The notes under the pieces are model-generated. The model ran no database searches. It saw only the letters and a program-made list of their open reading frames with translations, and had not been told where the DNA came from. A stretch of 56,671 nucleotides of DNA. Source: Prolixibacteraceae bacterium (GTDB lineage Bacteria; Bacteroidota; Bacteroidia; Bacteroidales; Prolixibacteraceae). The stretch is taken from assembly GCA_017998095.1 (NCBI GenBank), contig JAGODU010000004.1, positions 1-56,671 of the forward strand, given 5' to 3'. Below, piece after piece: positions 27,495 to 36,466 of this stretch. The position numbers were made by a program, and so were the translations under genes. The stretch's first letter is position 1. Every line of letters begins with the position of its first letter.

Positions 27495-28139
27495 TTATCT
27501 CCTATTGTTGTTTTGTTTCTTTGCCTTTACAAGTATCATTAGATTGCGATCATTTTTCCACCTATAATTAGAAATCTCTATTTCCGCAAAACCAATCATC
27601 TTCAAAATAGCTCTTATTTTTGGAACTGTATAGCAATTCTTATGAAATTGCCCTTCACTATTTTGTGGACCGAATATGCTTGCCGTAAGATAACCCCAAC
27701 GATTTTCAGTAGAATACGAGTACTGGCCGAACCAATGCTGCTGTACTATTGCTTCCTCATCATTTCGGTAAAAGTCTTTCCATTCATCTTTTGCATTTAG
27801 CCACAATCTAACAGTATCTTCAAAATCAGGAACTGAAAATTCAAAAGTACCGTTTTCTTGTAAAACTCTTTTAATCTCCAAAAAAAGTTTTTTTTCTTCA
27901 AGAAAAGACAAGTGCTCAAGAAGAGAATCTGCTCGGACCTCTGCAATGCTATTGTCAGGAAAAGGTAAATTAAAAATGTCATATTGATAAACATTAATGC
28001 CTTCAGGAAACTTTGTTTCGGGGTAACGTTTTTTCAACTCGCTTAAAGCATCCAAATCGATGTTAATATATTCGGGCAGCGGTCTGCCTCCGCATCCCAA
28101 ATTAAGCTTTATGACTTTTTTTTCTTTTTTATTATTCAT
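27495..28139 (-). CDS. Class I SAM-dependent methyltransferase
   Basis: Compact protein of 214 residues: IKLNLGCGGRPLPEYINIDLD at the N-terminus is SAM motif I plus the acidic ribose-binding strand; FNLPFPDNSIAEVRADSLLEHL near 75 and a VLQENGTFEFSVPDFEDTV segment near 108 follow in the order of Methyltransf_11-type enzymes. Similar proteins are frequent in LPS clusters, where some act as O-methyltransferases or chain-capping enzymes. It is flanked by a DegT aminotransferase and an epimerase. Confidence 0.8.
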   Translation of the reverse strand: MNNKKEKKVIKLNLGCGGRPLPEYINIDLDALSELKKRYPETKFPEGINVYQYDIFNLPFPDNSIAEVRADSLLEHLSFLEEKKLFLEIKRVLQENGTFEFSVPDFEDTVRLWLNAKDEWKDFYRNDEEAIVQQHWFGQYSYSTENRWGYLTASIFGPQNSEGQFHKNCYTVPKIRAILKMIGFAEIEISNYRWKNDRNLMILVKAKKQNNNRR

Positions 28140-28161
28140 ATTATTTCATTAACCTCACCAA

Positions 28162-29286
28162 CTATTTTTCCTGTCTTAATATTTTTTTAACACCACCACA
28201 AATATAATCTATCTGGTCCTCTGTCAGAATGGGGGCGCAGGGAAGGTTTATACCGCGGGGAGCAATGTCATAACTGTTAATATTTTTAGGCTCATATATT
28301 TCGCGAAATCCAGGGTAAGCAGGCAAAGAAGACAACGGATAAAAGAATGGTCGACATGGTATATCAATCTCTGCGAGCTTTTTTATGACTTCAGTCTTGT
28401 CTAATTTATAAGATTTTCCAATAACTATTGTGGGCATCCATGCTCCATGAACACCACCGACAGGATCTGGGTTCATCTCGATATCTTCAACGTCACTTAA
28501 TCTTTCTCTGTACATCCTGAGTTGTTCTCTCTTGTTGCGTAGTAAATCGTCGATTCTCTGAAATTGGGCATATCCAAGTGATGCCTGAAGATTGTTTGGC
28601 ATATACTTATATGTAACCTCGTAATTATAGTACATACCTCCATCAGCTTTACGACCATGATCCCGTAAAAACATACAGCGTTCACACAATTTATCATCAT
28701 CGGTAAGCAACATGCCCCCCTCGCCGGTAGTTATTGTTTTGGTTCTGTGAAAACTAAAGACTGATGCAATGCCAAACTTTCCTGCCTTAACACCTTTGTA
28801 TGTTGAACCAAGAGCCTCGGCAGCATCTTCAATCAAATATATTCCATTACTTTCTGCTATGCTGATCAACTCGTCCATGAGTGGCATGTTTCCAAATAGC
28901 CCAACTGCTACCATCGCTTTTGTTCTCGGGGTAATACTTTTCCTCACCGATTCAGGATCAAGACACCAATGTACCCTGTCAATGTCACAAAACACAGGGG
29001 TTGCCCTCAAATATGTCACGCCTGCGCCGCTTGCAATCCAAGTACAATCGGGAAGAATAACTTCATCCCCCTCTGAAATTCCAAGGCCAGTCAGAAGTAA
29101 ATGTATGGCAGTAGTACAGTTTGGTGTCATAATGGCATATTTTCGGTCATGGTATGCCGCAAATTCCTTTTGAAACTTCTCGCAATAATCGTAAGCGTTT
29201 TCGTACCACCCATTCCTCATCATTTGTTCTACAATGTTAATTTCATGTTCGGTAATCCATGGCCCTGCAAAAAAAATTTTTTCCAT
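28162..29286 (-). CDS. DegT/DnrJ/EryC1-family sugar aminotransferase
   Basis: PLP enzyme of 374 residues. It has PNCTTAIHLLLTGLG near 55, EDAAEALGSTYKG near 153, the Schiff-base lysine in FSFHRTKTITTGEGG near 180, and DHGRKADGGMYYN near 210. The HRTKTITTGEGG form resembles perosamine-synthetase (GDP-4-keto-6-deoxymannose 4-aminotransferase) rather than WecE or FdtB. It would convert a 4-keto sugar nucleotide into a 4-amino sugar with glutamate. ATG 29286 is the start. A 120-nt AT-rich gap with a stem-loop separates it from the cupin gene upstream. Confidence 0.88.
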   Translation of the reverse strand: MEKIFFAGPWITEHEINIVEQMMRNGWYENAYDYCEKFQKEFAAYHDRKYAIMTPNCTTAIHLLLTGLGISEGDEVILPDCTWIASGAGVTYLRATPVFCDIDRVHWCLDPESVRKSITPRTKAMVAVGLFGNMPLMDELISIAESNGIYLIEDAAEALGSTYKGVKAGKFGIASVFSFHRTKTITTGEGGMLLTDDDKLCERCMFLRDHGRKADGGMYYNYEVTYKYMPNNLQASLGYAQFQRIDDLLRNKREQLRMYRERLSDVEDIEMNPDPVGGVHGAWMPTIVIGKSYKLDKTEVIKKLAEIDIPCRPFFYPLSSLPAYPGFREIYEPKNINSYDIAPRGINLPCAPILTEDQIDYICGGVKKILRQEK

Positions 29287-29324
29287 ATTAACACCCTTTT
29301 TTTCTAATTTAGCGAGTATAGAAT

Positions 29325-29356
29325 ATAGTGCATTGAATATCGAATATTTGCACTAT
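29325..29356. repeat. AT-rich stem-loop in intergenic gap
   Basis: An 8-bp inverted repeat, ATAGTGCA at 29325-29332 and TGCACTAT at 29349-29356, encloses an inner AATAT-CGA-ATATT palindrome. It lies in the 120-nt gap between the RmlC-like and DegT genes. No U-run follows on either strand, so it is not a classical terminator. It may be an RNA processing or stability element, or a degenerate dispersed repeat. Confidence 0.35.
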
Positions 29357-29406
29357 TTATCGTCCCACCAATTTCAGATTGAAGATGACTTGATGTTTCG
29401 GTGTGT

Positions 29407-29847
29407 TTACTCTAATTTGTAATTAATATCCCGGCTATCTTGCGGAATTCTGATTTCTTCGTTTACATCATACGTCCCAGAAGTAACATAAATAATGTTC
29501 ATCGGCCCTTTAATACATTTATACCCATGCAATACACCCGCCGGAAAACAATAGACCTGCGCCGGCTGTTTTTCTCCGGCAAGAAACTCGATAAATTCCT
29601 TGTAAGTACTTGACTCTTCTCGCAAATCGAATAAAACAACTTTTATTAGACCGGATACAACATAATTCCATTGTGTTTGTATCTTGTGGGCATGCCAAGC
29701 CTTGACCACCCCTTGGCGGACAAGAGAATGACTTAGCTGGCCGAATCCTTCAGAAAAAATATCATCTTCGCTTCTTATCAATTCGCGAAAGAAACCGCGA
29801 GCATCTATATGGGTTTGGAGTATTTTAATTTTAACACCGTTAATCAC
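29407..29847 (-). CDS. RmlC/FdtA-like cupin sugar-nucleotide epimerase or isomerase
   Basis: Small cupin of about 146 residues: DARGFFRELIR near 14, VVKAWHAHKIQTQWNYVVSG near 47 with the catalytic-type His pair, and VYCFPAGVLHGYKCI near 98. This matches the dTDP-4-dehydrorhamnose 3,5-epimerase-like family; the size and pairing with an FdtB-like aminotransferase upstream also permit a 3,4-ketoisomerase (FdtA/QdtA) role. I place the start at GTG 29847, 10 nt after an AAAGGA; the TTG at 29856 would leave only one base of spacing. Confidence 0.78.
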   Translation of the reverse strand: MINGVKIKILQTHIDARGFFRELIRSEDDIFSEGFGQLSHSLVRQGVVKAWHAHKIQTQWNYVVSGLIKVVLFDLREESSTYKEFIEFLAGEKQPAQVYCFPAGVLHGYKCIKGPMNIIYVTSGTYDVNEEIRIPQDSRDINYKLE

Positions 29848-29868
29848 AATTACCAAATCCTTTATGTT

Positions 29869-30999
29869 TCAATAATCAATGCAATCGGTATCTGAAATAT
29901 TTTTAACTTCGTGCACAATTCTGGCAACATCACTCTCTCTCAGTTCCGGATACATTGGCAATGACAAAATCTCTGCAGACAATCTTTCTGTTTGAACAAG
30001 ATTAGGTTTATTAATATATTTCCTGAATTTGTACACGGGCTGCATATGAACCGGAACCGGATAATGAACAGCGGCTGCGATTCCCTTATCGTGCAACACA
30101 GTCAAGAGTTTATCCCTAATCTTCGATCTCATGACATATAAATGGTAAACATGAAACGTGTTCTTTCTCTCAGAAGGAACAATACATCCAAATCCATTCA
30201 ACCCGGCACTATAGAGGCTGGCCAATTTTTTGCGTATGTCGTTCTCTTTATCCAGATACTTCAATTTAACTCTAAGCACAGCGGCTTGAATCTCATCAAG
30301 CCGTGTATTCCATCCAAAAGACTCGCTTATATATCGTTTCTTCCAGCCGTATTCTCTCAACGATCTTGCCTTCTCAGCCAAACCGACATCGTCCGTCACA
30401 ATCATTCCACCATCACCAAGGGCACCGAGGTTTTTAGTAGGATAGAAACTGAAGCATCCGATATCACCTATTGAACCACATTTCTTCCAGCCTCGGGTGC
30501 CCAGATAAGCCGCGCCATGAGCTTGAGCACAGTCTTCAATCACTCTCAGCCCATATTTATTAGCAACAACCATAATTGGATCCATTTCAGCTGGATGACC
30601 GTAAATATGAACTGGAATTATTGCTTTTGTCTTTGATGTTATTGCCTCCTCAATTCTATTAGGATCAATGTTAAAAGAGTCGCTTTCGACGTCAACAAAA
30701 ACAGGTACACCACCACATAATTCAATTGCAGCTACAGTCGCTATTGCGGTATTTGATACAGTAATAACTTCATCACCAGCGGCAACACCACACGAAGCAA
30801 GCGCGAGGTGTAACGCTTCTGTTCCGCTTCCAACTCCAACCGCAAAAGAAGTACCGATATATTTTGCAAACTCCTCTTCAAATGCCATTACTTCATTTCC
30901 AAGAATATAATGGCCGCTTTCAAGCACCTTTTTAATAGCTTTGTCGATTTCTTCCCTGTGTGAAATATACTGGGCTTTTGGATTGGCACATAAAATCAT
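29869..30999 (-). CDS. DegT/DnrJ/EryC1-family sugar aminotransferase (FdtB/WecE-like)
   Basis: PLP enzyme of 376 residues. GVGSGTEALHLALASCG near 58 binds the cofactor phosphate, VIEDCAQAHGAAYLG near 150 is the pyridine-nitrogen Asp block, and FSFYPTKNLGALGDGG near 180 holds the Schiff-base Lys. This form is typical of 3-aminotransferases such as FdtB/QdtB and of WlbE types. With the cupin gene 21 nt away it could give a 3-amino-3,6-dideoxy sugar. Two different DegT genes in one cluster imply at least two amino sugars or a diamino sugar. Confidence 0.88.
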   Translation of the reverse strand: MILCANPKAQYISHREEIDKAIKKVLESGHYILGNEVMAFEEEFAKYIGTSFAVGVGSGTEALHLALASCGVAAGDEVITVSNTAIATVAAIELCGGVPVFVDVESDSFNIDPNRIEEAITSKTKAIIPVHIYGHPAEMDPIMVVANKYGLRVIEDCAQAHGAAYLGTRGWKKCGSIGDIGCFSFYPTKNLGALGDGGMIVTDDVGLAEKARSLREYGWKKRYISESFGWNTRLDEIQAAVLRVKLKYLDKENDIRKKLASLYSAGLNGFGCIVPSERKNTFHVYHLYVMRSKIRDKLLTVLHDKGIAAAVHYPVPVHMQPVYKFRKYINKPNLVQTERLSAEILSLPMYPELRESDVARIVHEVKNISDTDCIDY

Positions 31000-31060
31000 G
31001 AATTTAAGTATCCTTATTTTTCATTTTCTAAAAGTTCATTCTACCCAACTTTTTAGTAGG

Positions 31061-32287
31061 CTAAAGTGTCTTAATCTCCGGCACATAAACTATCCACTTA
31101 CCTCCCGACTCCATAAATTTTTTCTCTTTCGCCATAATTTCCTTTTCATGATTATAAGCAAAAAGAAGTGCATAATCAGGATAATTCTCTGTGAATTTTT
31201 CATAAGGTAAAACCGGAATATGTGCACCGGGACTAAATTTTCCCTGTTTAATAGGTGTGGTATCACAAATATACTCTATATGTTCTGTAGTGAAACCACA
31301 ATAATTGATAATAGTTGTACTTTTAGAAGTAGCAGCATATCCGATAATCCGTCTACCTTCTTTTTTGATATCTTCAACAAGCGCTCTCAGTTTTTTTCTA
31401 GACATTTCACAATTATTTCTGAATTTTTCATATGTTTCAAGGCTGTCAAGTCCCAGAATTTTCTCTCTTTCAAGTTGTTCCCTTACACGCCTGGATACAC
31501 TTTTTGTGCCCCGTCTGGCAATCATGTACCTCATGGATCCACCGTGCGTTTCCTGATGCTCAACATCAAAGACCTCCATTCCATACATATCAAAGAGGCA
31601 TTGAATCGAAGAAACAGAAAACAAGAATACATGCTCGTCATAAATTTGATCGTAAGTTGTATTTTCAATCACATCCCCTATATAAGGGTCTTCAAAAATA
31701 ATTACACCTCTCGGTTTAAGTAGTAACTTCATTCCTTCGATGATTGAATGCAAATAAGGAATATGGCACATTACGTTTGCCCCAAGGATTGCATCGGCCA
31801 TTCCGTGTTCGTTTAAGACTCGTTGAGCAAGTTCCTTATCGAAAAATTCAGAAATAGTGTTAATCCCATTGCTTCTGGCAACATCGGCAACGTTTCCAGA
31901 AGGTTCAATACCAACATGGCGAACACCCGATTTGGCAAAATTTCGTAACATTATCCCATCATTGCTACCAATTTCAACGACAAAAGAATTACCGGAGGTT
32001 AGAAAACTATTTTTTACTTCCACAAAAAATTCATAGAAATGCTGCGTCATCGCCTTCGACGTTCCGGAAAAAAAGGCATATCTGTCATTGAACATCATTT
32101 CTCTGTCAGGCTGTTCGATAATCTGGAACATCCTGCATTTTGTGCAAAAGCCAGCACCTAATTCAAAAAAGTATTCCTTATCAAATTGATCTTTAGTCAG
32201 AAAACCATTTGCTATGGGCATCTCTCCGAACGAAATGGCCGGCCTGTAGGAATTGCCACAAATTCTGCATTTATAAAATTCTTTCAT
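31061..32287 (-). CDS. Zinc-ribbon SAM-dependent sugar C-methyltransferase
   Basis: Protein of 408 residues in the three-part layout of TylC3-like NDP-hexose C3-methyltransferases: CRICG and CTKCRMF cysteine pairs in the first 60 residues, SAM site VVEIGSNDGIMLRNF near 103, HVFLFSVSSIQ near 215, and a C-terminal Rossmann-like domain (IIGYAATSKSTTIINYC, then ICDTTPIKQGKFSPG). This protein keeps the family better than the one at 13476-14651. It should form a branched methyl sugar. It overlaps the wzt gene by 17 nt. Confidence 0.88.
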   Translation of the reverse strand: MKEFYKCRICGNSYRPAISFGEMPIANGFLTKDQFDKEYFFELGAGFCTKCRMFQIIEQPDREMMFNDRYAFFSGTSKAMTQHFYEFFVEVKNSFLTSGNSFVVEIGSNDGIMLRNFAKSGVRHVGIEPSGNVADVARSNGINTISEFFDKELAQRVLNEHGMADAILGANVMCHIPYLHSIIEGMKLLLKPRGVIIFEDPYIGDVIENTTYDQIYDEHVFLFSVSSIQCLFDMYGMEVFDVEHQETHGGSMRYMIARRGTKSVSRRVREQLEREKILGLDSLETYEKFRNNCEMSRKKLRALVEDIKKEGRRIIGYAATSKSTTIINYCGFTTEHIEYICDTTPIKQGKFSPGAHIPVLPYEKFTENYPDYALLFAYNHEKEIMAKEKKFMESGGKWIVYVPEIKTL

Positions 32288-33680
32288 CTCTCTCCTTGTC
32301 TTTTGGTTGATTTGTTAAAGGATATCTTTCGTTGGTCCAAAACAATCTTGGACGTACGGCTGCAGGGGGCCACTCATGTATGTAATTTCTGCGAACACCA
32401 TTTGGATCCATATCGTCGCGAATATTAAATGAAATCATATCCTTTTGCTGGAAATGTACTATTAACTCATCCGTGACCGCAACTTGAACAAAAATCTGCC
32501 CATCATTCATAAAATCGCAAGGAATATGGCATTTTGATAAGTATAAACCAGGCAAACATTTCCTTTTCTCTGGTGCTAAATCCATGCTGTCGTTACGGGA
32601 ATGAAATATTATCTCACCTCTATGGTTAAAAAAACAAAAAGACCGATTTATGCTTTCCATTTCATACAATACCCAATAGCAAATCTCTATAATAATTTGG
32701 TCGCGCACATCAAAGTTCGTGCATACGTTCCCGTTTTCGTCCAAAACCCTCACTGACTTTATCCTAACATAATTATCGCCAGGGGCATTATGGAGATCGG
32801 GCCAGTAACGCTCTCCCTCCGATTTAAAGCCCATAGTCAAGTATTGAGAAACTACTTTTGACGGCGTCCCATCAAGCAACATTTCTCCGTTGTGCAGTAA
32901 TATAGCCCTTGAACAAAGGCTTTGGATAGCACCCATGTTGTGACTAACAAACAACACTGTTCTTCCGCCTTCTGCAACATCTTTCATTTTTCCCAAACAT
33001 TTTTTTTGAAACTCGGAGTCGCCAACCGCAAGTACCTCATCGACAACCAAAATGTCAGGATCAAGATAGGCTGCCACCGCAAAGGCAAGTCTGACATACA
33101 TGCCACTAGAGTATCTTTTGACGGGTGTGTCTATAAACTTTTCGACACCTGAAAATTCTATAATCTCATCGAATTTACGTAAAATTTCAGATTTTGACAT
33201 CCCCAGGATGGCCCCGTTCAGAAAAACATTTTCCCGCCCAGTCAGTTCGGGATGAAAACCAGTGCCAACCTCAAGCAACGAAGCTACCCTACCAAAACCC
33301 TTTATTGTACCCTTTGTGGGTGTCGTAACCCTCGATAAAATCTTGAGCAGCGTTGATTTACCCGCCCCATTACGCCCTATAATACCAATACGTTCGCCTT
33401 GATTTACCTCAAAGCTTACGTCCTTCAGTGCCCATATACAATTTTGAGCACTGTTGACTGAAAGATCATCAATCACTTTGGCATTGTTTTCTTCTGAAAT
33501 ATTGTTAAGCAAAACCGAAGATTTTAATTCCAAATTCAAATTAATCTTGCTGTTCGGATCTTCTTTCTTTCTTATCCGATTCCACCAGGATTGAATATCT
33601 CGAAAAAGATAGTGATGGCTTATGACGCCAAGACGGTATTGCTTTGAAAGATTGCTGACCTTGAGTACCTTGTTATTCAT
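32271..33680 (-). CDS. wzt: Polysaccharide ABC exporter ATPase with carbohydrate-binding C-terminus
   Basis: Wzt-type ATPase of 469 residues: a ~70-residue N-terminal extension, Walker A GRNGAGKST near 100, signature YSSGMYVRLAFA near 190, Walker B ILVVDEVLAVGD near 215 and H-loop FVSHNMGAI. Residues from about 290 form a Wzt_C-like beta domain (YVRIKSVRVLDENG ... GLYLSKCHIPCDF) that in E. coli O8/O9a binds the modified non-reducing end and gates export. It forms a transporter with the permease encoded 6 nt upstream. The presence of the C-terminal domain implies chain length set by a terminal modification. Confidence 0.93.
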   Translation of the reverse strand: MNNKVLKVSNLSKQYRLGVISHHYLFRDIQSWWNRIRKKEDPNSKINLNLELKSSVLLNNISEENNAKVIDDLSVNSAQNCIWALKDVSFEVNQGERIGIIGRNGAGKSTLLKILSRVTTPTKGTIKGFGRVASLLEVGTGFHPELTGRENVFLNGAILGMSKSEILRKFDEIIEFSGVEKFIDTPVKRYSSGMYVRLAFAVAAYLDPDILVVDEVLAVGDSEFQKKCLGKMKDVAEGGRTVLFVSHNMGAIQSLCSRAILLHNGEMLLDGTPSKVVSQYLTMGFKSEGERYWPDLHNAPGDNYVRIKSVRVLDENGNVCTNFDVRDQIIIEICYWVLYEMESINRSFCFFNHRGEIIFHSRNDSMDLAPEKRKCLPGLYLSKCHIPCDFMNDGQIFVQVAVTDELIVHFQQKDMISFNIRDDMDPNGVRRNYIHEWPPAAVRPRLFWTNERYPLTNQPKDKERDERIL

Positions 33681-33685
33681 AAAAC

Positions 33686-34546
33686 TTATACTGTATCCAT
33701 AAAACTCTTTTCAATTCTGTTAAAAAGAAGAACCCCGAAAAAGATTGCCAGTATCGTTGTGAACCAACTCATTAAAAGGCAAATGGGGGTTACCGTCCCC
33801 ACTCCGAGGAACATGTATCTAAATATTTCTATTATCGGGGCCATCGGGTTTAACATGTATAAAAACTGATATTTCAACGGGATGTTGGAGGTTGGATACA
33901 CAACAGGTGATATGTACATCCAGATTTGTATTACAAAACCCATCGCAAAACTAAGATCTCGATATTTCGTTGTAAGCGATGAAACAAGAATTCCCAGGCC
34001 GAGACCAAGCAGAGCCATTTGAACAACTATGACCGGCAGGAAAAAGATAAGTTTTGAAGGTAATATTGATTCACCCTTAGCGATGAAAAAAAGATAAAAA
34101 CACATGAATAGCATTAATTGAATAAAAAACTGCACCATGTTTACTATTACAACCGAAATGGGTACAATCAGCCTTGGAAAGTAGACTTTTCCGAAAATAT
34201 TGGCATTCAACACGAATGTATTTGAAGTTGTTTTTAGGCATTCTGCGAAGTAATTCCACGTGACCATTCCGGCAAGATAGAAAAGAAAAGGCTGTATGCC
34301 GTCTGTTGGGATTCTCGCAATTTTTCCAAAAACGATCGTAAAAACAATTGTTGTAAACAAAGGCTGAATAATATACCATAACGGGCCCAGAATTGTCTGT
34401 TTGTAAAAAGCGCTGAAATCCCTTTTAACAAAAAGAAAAATTAAATCTTTGTAACGCCAGATGTCGCGAGCATTTATTTCAAACCACCCGGCTTTGGGTT
34501 GAATAATAAAATCCAAGTTTTCGTTATCTCTCAGTGAATTATTCAT
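33686..34546 (-). CDS. wzm: Polysaccharide ABC exporter permease
   Basis: ABC-2 type permease of 286 residues: an N-terminal amphipathic region, WRYKDLIFLFVKRDFSAFYKQTILGPLWYIIQP, then about six hydrophobic helices. This is the standard Wzm/KpsM-like layout for exporting lipid-linked O-antigen across the inner membrane. It precedes wzt by 6 nt and follows cysNC. It is the only exporter in the window; no Wzx/Wzy was found, so the glycan is ABC-dependent. Confidence 0.92.
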   Translation of the reverse strand: MNNSLRDNENLDFIIQPKAGWFEINARDIWRYKDLIFLFVKRDFSAFYKQTILGPLWYIIQPLFTTIVFTIVFGKIARIPTDGIQPFLFYLAGMVTWNYFAECLKTTSNTFVLNANIFGKVYFPRLIVPISVVIVNMVQFFIQLMLFMCFYLFFIAKGESILPSKLIFFLPVIVVQMALLGLGLGILVSSLTTKYRDLSFAMGFVIQIWMYISPVVYPTSNIPLKYQFLYMLNPMAPIIEIFRYMFLGVGTVTPICLLMSWFTTILAIFFGVLLFNRIEKSFMDTV

Positions 34547-34564
34547 TATTACATAGAATATTAA

Positions 34565-36466
34565 CTATTTATGAATCACGGTACTGTTTTTGATGGCTTC
34601 TTCAAGCAGTGAAGAAATATTCTCAATTTCTTGTTTTTCCGTGTTGACAATCAATTCCGGTCTATCGGGCTCCTCATAAGGCGAACTGATGCCGGTAAAT
34701 TCTTTTATTTCCCCCCGAGAGGCTTTGCCATATAAACCATGCGGATCACGCTTCATGCAAACTCCCAGATCACATTTCACGTAAACTTCAAAAAAACTTC
34801 CATCAGGAAATAAAGATCGTGCAAAGTCCCTGTCTTTTTTTAATGGAGATATAAAAGCACATAAAACAATATTTCCATTTTCAAAAAATAGTTTTGCAGC
34901 CTCTCCAACGCGCCTAATATTTTCACTTCTATCGCTCTCAGAAAAACCTAAGTCTTTACACAGTCCATGCCTTACGTTATCTCCATCCAACAACACCGTT
35001 TGAAAATCAAACTCAAACAATTTCTTCTCAAGATGTCTGGCAATCGTTGATTTCCCAGAACCGGAATATCCTGTAAACCACATTACAGCAGCCTTGTGGC
35101 CATTCTTTTTTTCTCTTAATTCCCTTGGAATATTCAACCCATGCCATATTGTATTGGGAGATTTGTCCTGCATGAAATTTTTTATTATTTCTTTTTCAGC
35201 TAAACTATCCAACGACCTTGTAACGCCCCTGATAATGCCTGAAGCTACCGTATGATTTGTAAGCGGATCAATTAAAATAAAAATACCGGTTTTGTTATTT
35301 ATCCTGTATGGATCAATGAATACAGGTAATGATGTATTTATTTCAATCCTTCCAAGTTCATTCAATAAAAAAGTATCTGCATGCTCTCTGTGAAGAGTGT
35401 TAACATCTATTTTATATAATATATTTGAAACAAAAGCTTTAACCTGCCTTGTAGTGTGTTTAAGAATATATGGTTTATTTGGTGAAAGAGGTTGTTCATC
35501 CATCCAAAAAATGGTTGCATCAAATCTATCTGTTAGCTGAGGAAGATTGTTTTTCCTGACTATCATATCTCCCCTGCTAACATCAATTTCATCTCCAAGC
35601 GTAAGGATAACCGATTGTGGAGCAAACGCCTCATTAAGTTCACCATCATAAGTAACGATAGATTTTACCGTCGACCTTTTGCCCGATGGCAAGACAACAA
35701 CTTCTTCGCCAGGAGAAATTGTGCCGGATGCTATTCTGCCTGCAAAACCCCTGAAATCATGATTAGGGCGGCTGACATACTGAACGGGAAATCTGAAATC
35801 CACAAGATTTCTATTGGATGATCCGTGAATATTCTCAAGATAATGAAGAAGAGTGGCGCCATCATACCAAGGCATATTTATACTTTTGGTAACAACATTG
35901 TCTCCTTTTAACGCAGATACAGGTATATAAATAATATCATCAATGTTTAACTTCTGCGAAAAAGCATTATACTCTGAAACTATTTCGTTATATACATTTT
36001 CTGAATAGCCAACTAAATCCATTTTGTTAACTACAACAACTATATGGGGTATCTGGAAAAGCGAAATAATAAACCCGTGGCGTTTAGACTGACTTAATAC
36101 ACCATTCTTCGCATCAATCAGGATTACCGCACAATCTGCATTCGAAATTCCAGTAACCATATTTCTTGTATATTGAATATGGCCTGGCGTATCAGCGATA
36201 ATAAATTTTCTCTTTGATGTTTCAAAATACCTGTAAGCAACATCAATAGTGATTCCTTGTTCCCTCTCGGCAGAAAGACCGTCAAGCAGCATAGAAAGAT
36301 CAACTTCACTAAAGCCTTTTCTCTTTGAAGTATTCACAATTGCCTCGTATTGGTCTTCGTAAATTGATTTAGTTTCAAAAAGGAGTCGACCTATCAGGGT
36401 GGATTTGCCGTCATCCACACTTCCGGTGGTCGTAAATCGAAGAAGAGTTTTTTCATTGTATTCCAT
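34565..36466 (-). CDS. cysN: Bifunctional sulfate adenylyltransferase GTPase subunit / APS kinase
   Basis: CysN-CysC fusion of 633 residues (start ATG 36466, overlapping the cysD TGA, with GAGGGG 8 nt upstream). The GTPase part has TTGSVDDGKSTLIGRLL near 10, DTPGHIQYTRNM near 93 and NKMDLVGYS near 148, followed by EF-Tu-like beta barrels. The APS kinase part begins near 460 with GYSGSGKST and keeps DGDNVRHGL near 500. With CysD it makes APS from sulfate and ATP and then PAPS, the donor for sulfotransferases. Because no PAPS reductase is nearby and a sulfotransferase is in the same operon, it likely feeds glycan sulfation. Also called NodQ-type. Confidence 0.94.
   Translation of the reverse strand: MEYNEKTLLRFTTTGSVDDGKSTLIGRLLFETKSIYEDQYEAIVNTSKRKGFSEVDLSMLLDGLSAEREQGITIDVAYRYFETSKRKFIIADTPGHIQYTRNMVTGISNADCAVILIDAKNGVLSQSKRHGFIISLFQIPHIVVVVNKMDLVGYSENVYNEIVSEYNAFSQKLNIDDIIYIPVSALKGDNVVTKSINMPWYDGATLLHYLENIHGSSNRNLVDFRFPVQYVSRPNHDFRGFAGRIASGTISPGEEVVVLPSGKRSTVKSIVTYDGELNEAFAPQSVILTLGDEIDVSRGDMIVRKNNLPQLTDRFDATIFWMDEQPLSPNKPYILKHTTRQVKAFVSNILYKIDVNTLHREHADTFLLNELGRIEINTSLPVFIDPYRINNKTGIFILIDPLTNHTVASGIIRGVTRSLDSLAEKEIIKNFMQDKSPNTIWHGLNIPRELREKKNGHKAAVMWFTGYSGSGKSTIARHLEKKLFEFDFQTVLLDGDNVRHGLCKDLGFSESDRSENIRRVGEAAKLFFENGNIVLCAFISPLKKDRDFARSLFPDGSFFEVYVKCDLGVCMKRDPHGLYGKASRGEIKEFTGISSPYEEPDRPELIVNTEKQEIENISSLLEEAIKNSTVIHK

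Noticed and set aside
31220..31723. Plus-strand frame of 167 codons
   Set aside because: Opposite the conserved C-methyltransferase; product is cysteine- and phenylalanine-rich without domain features.
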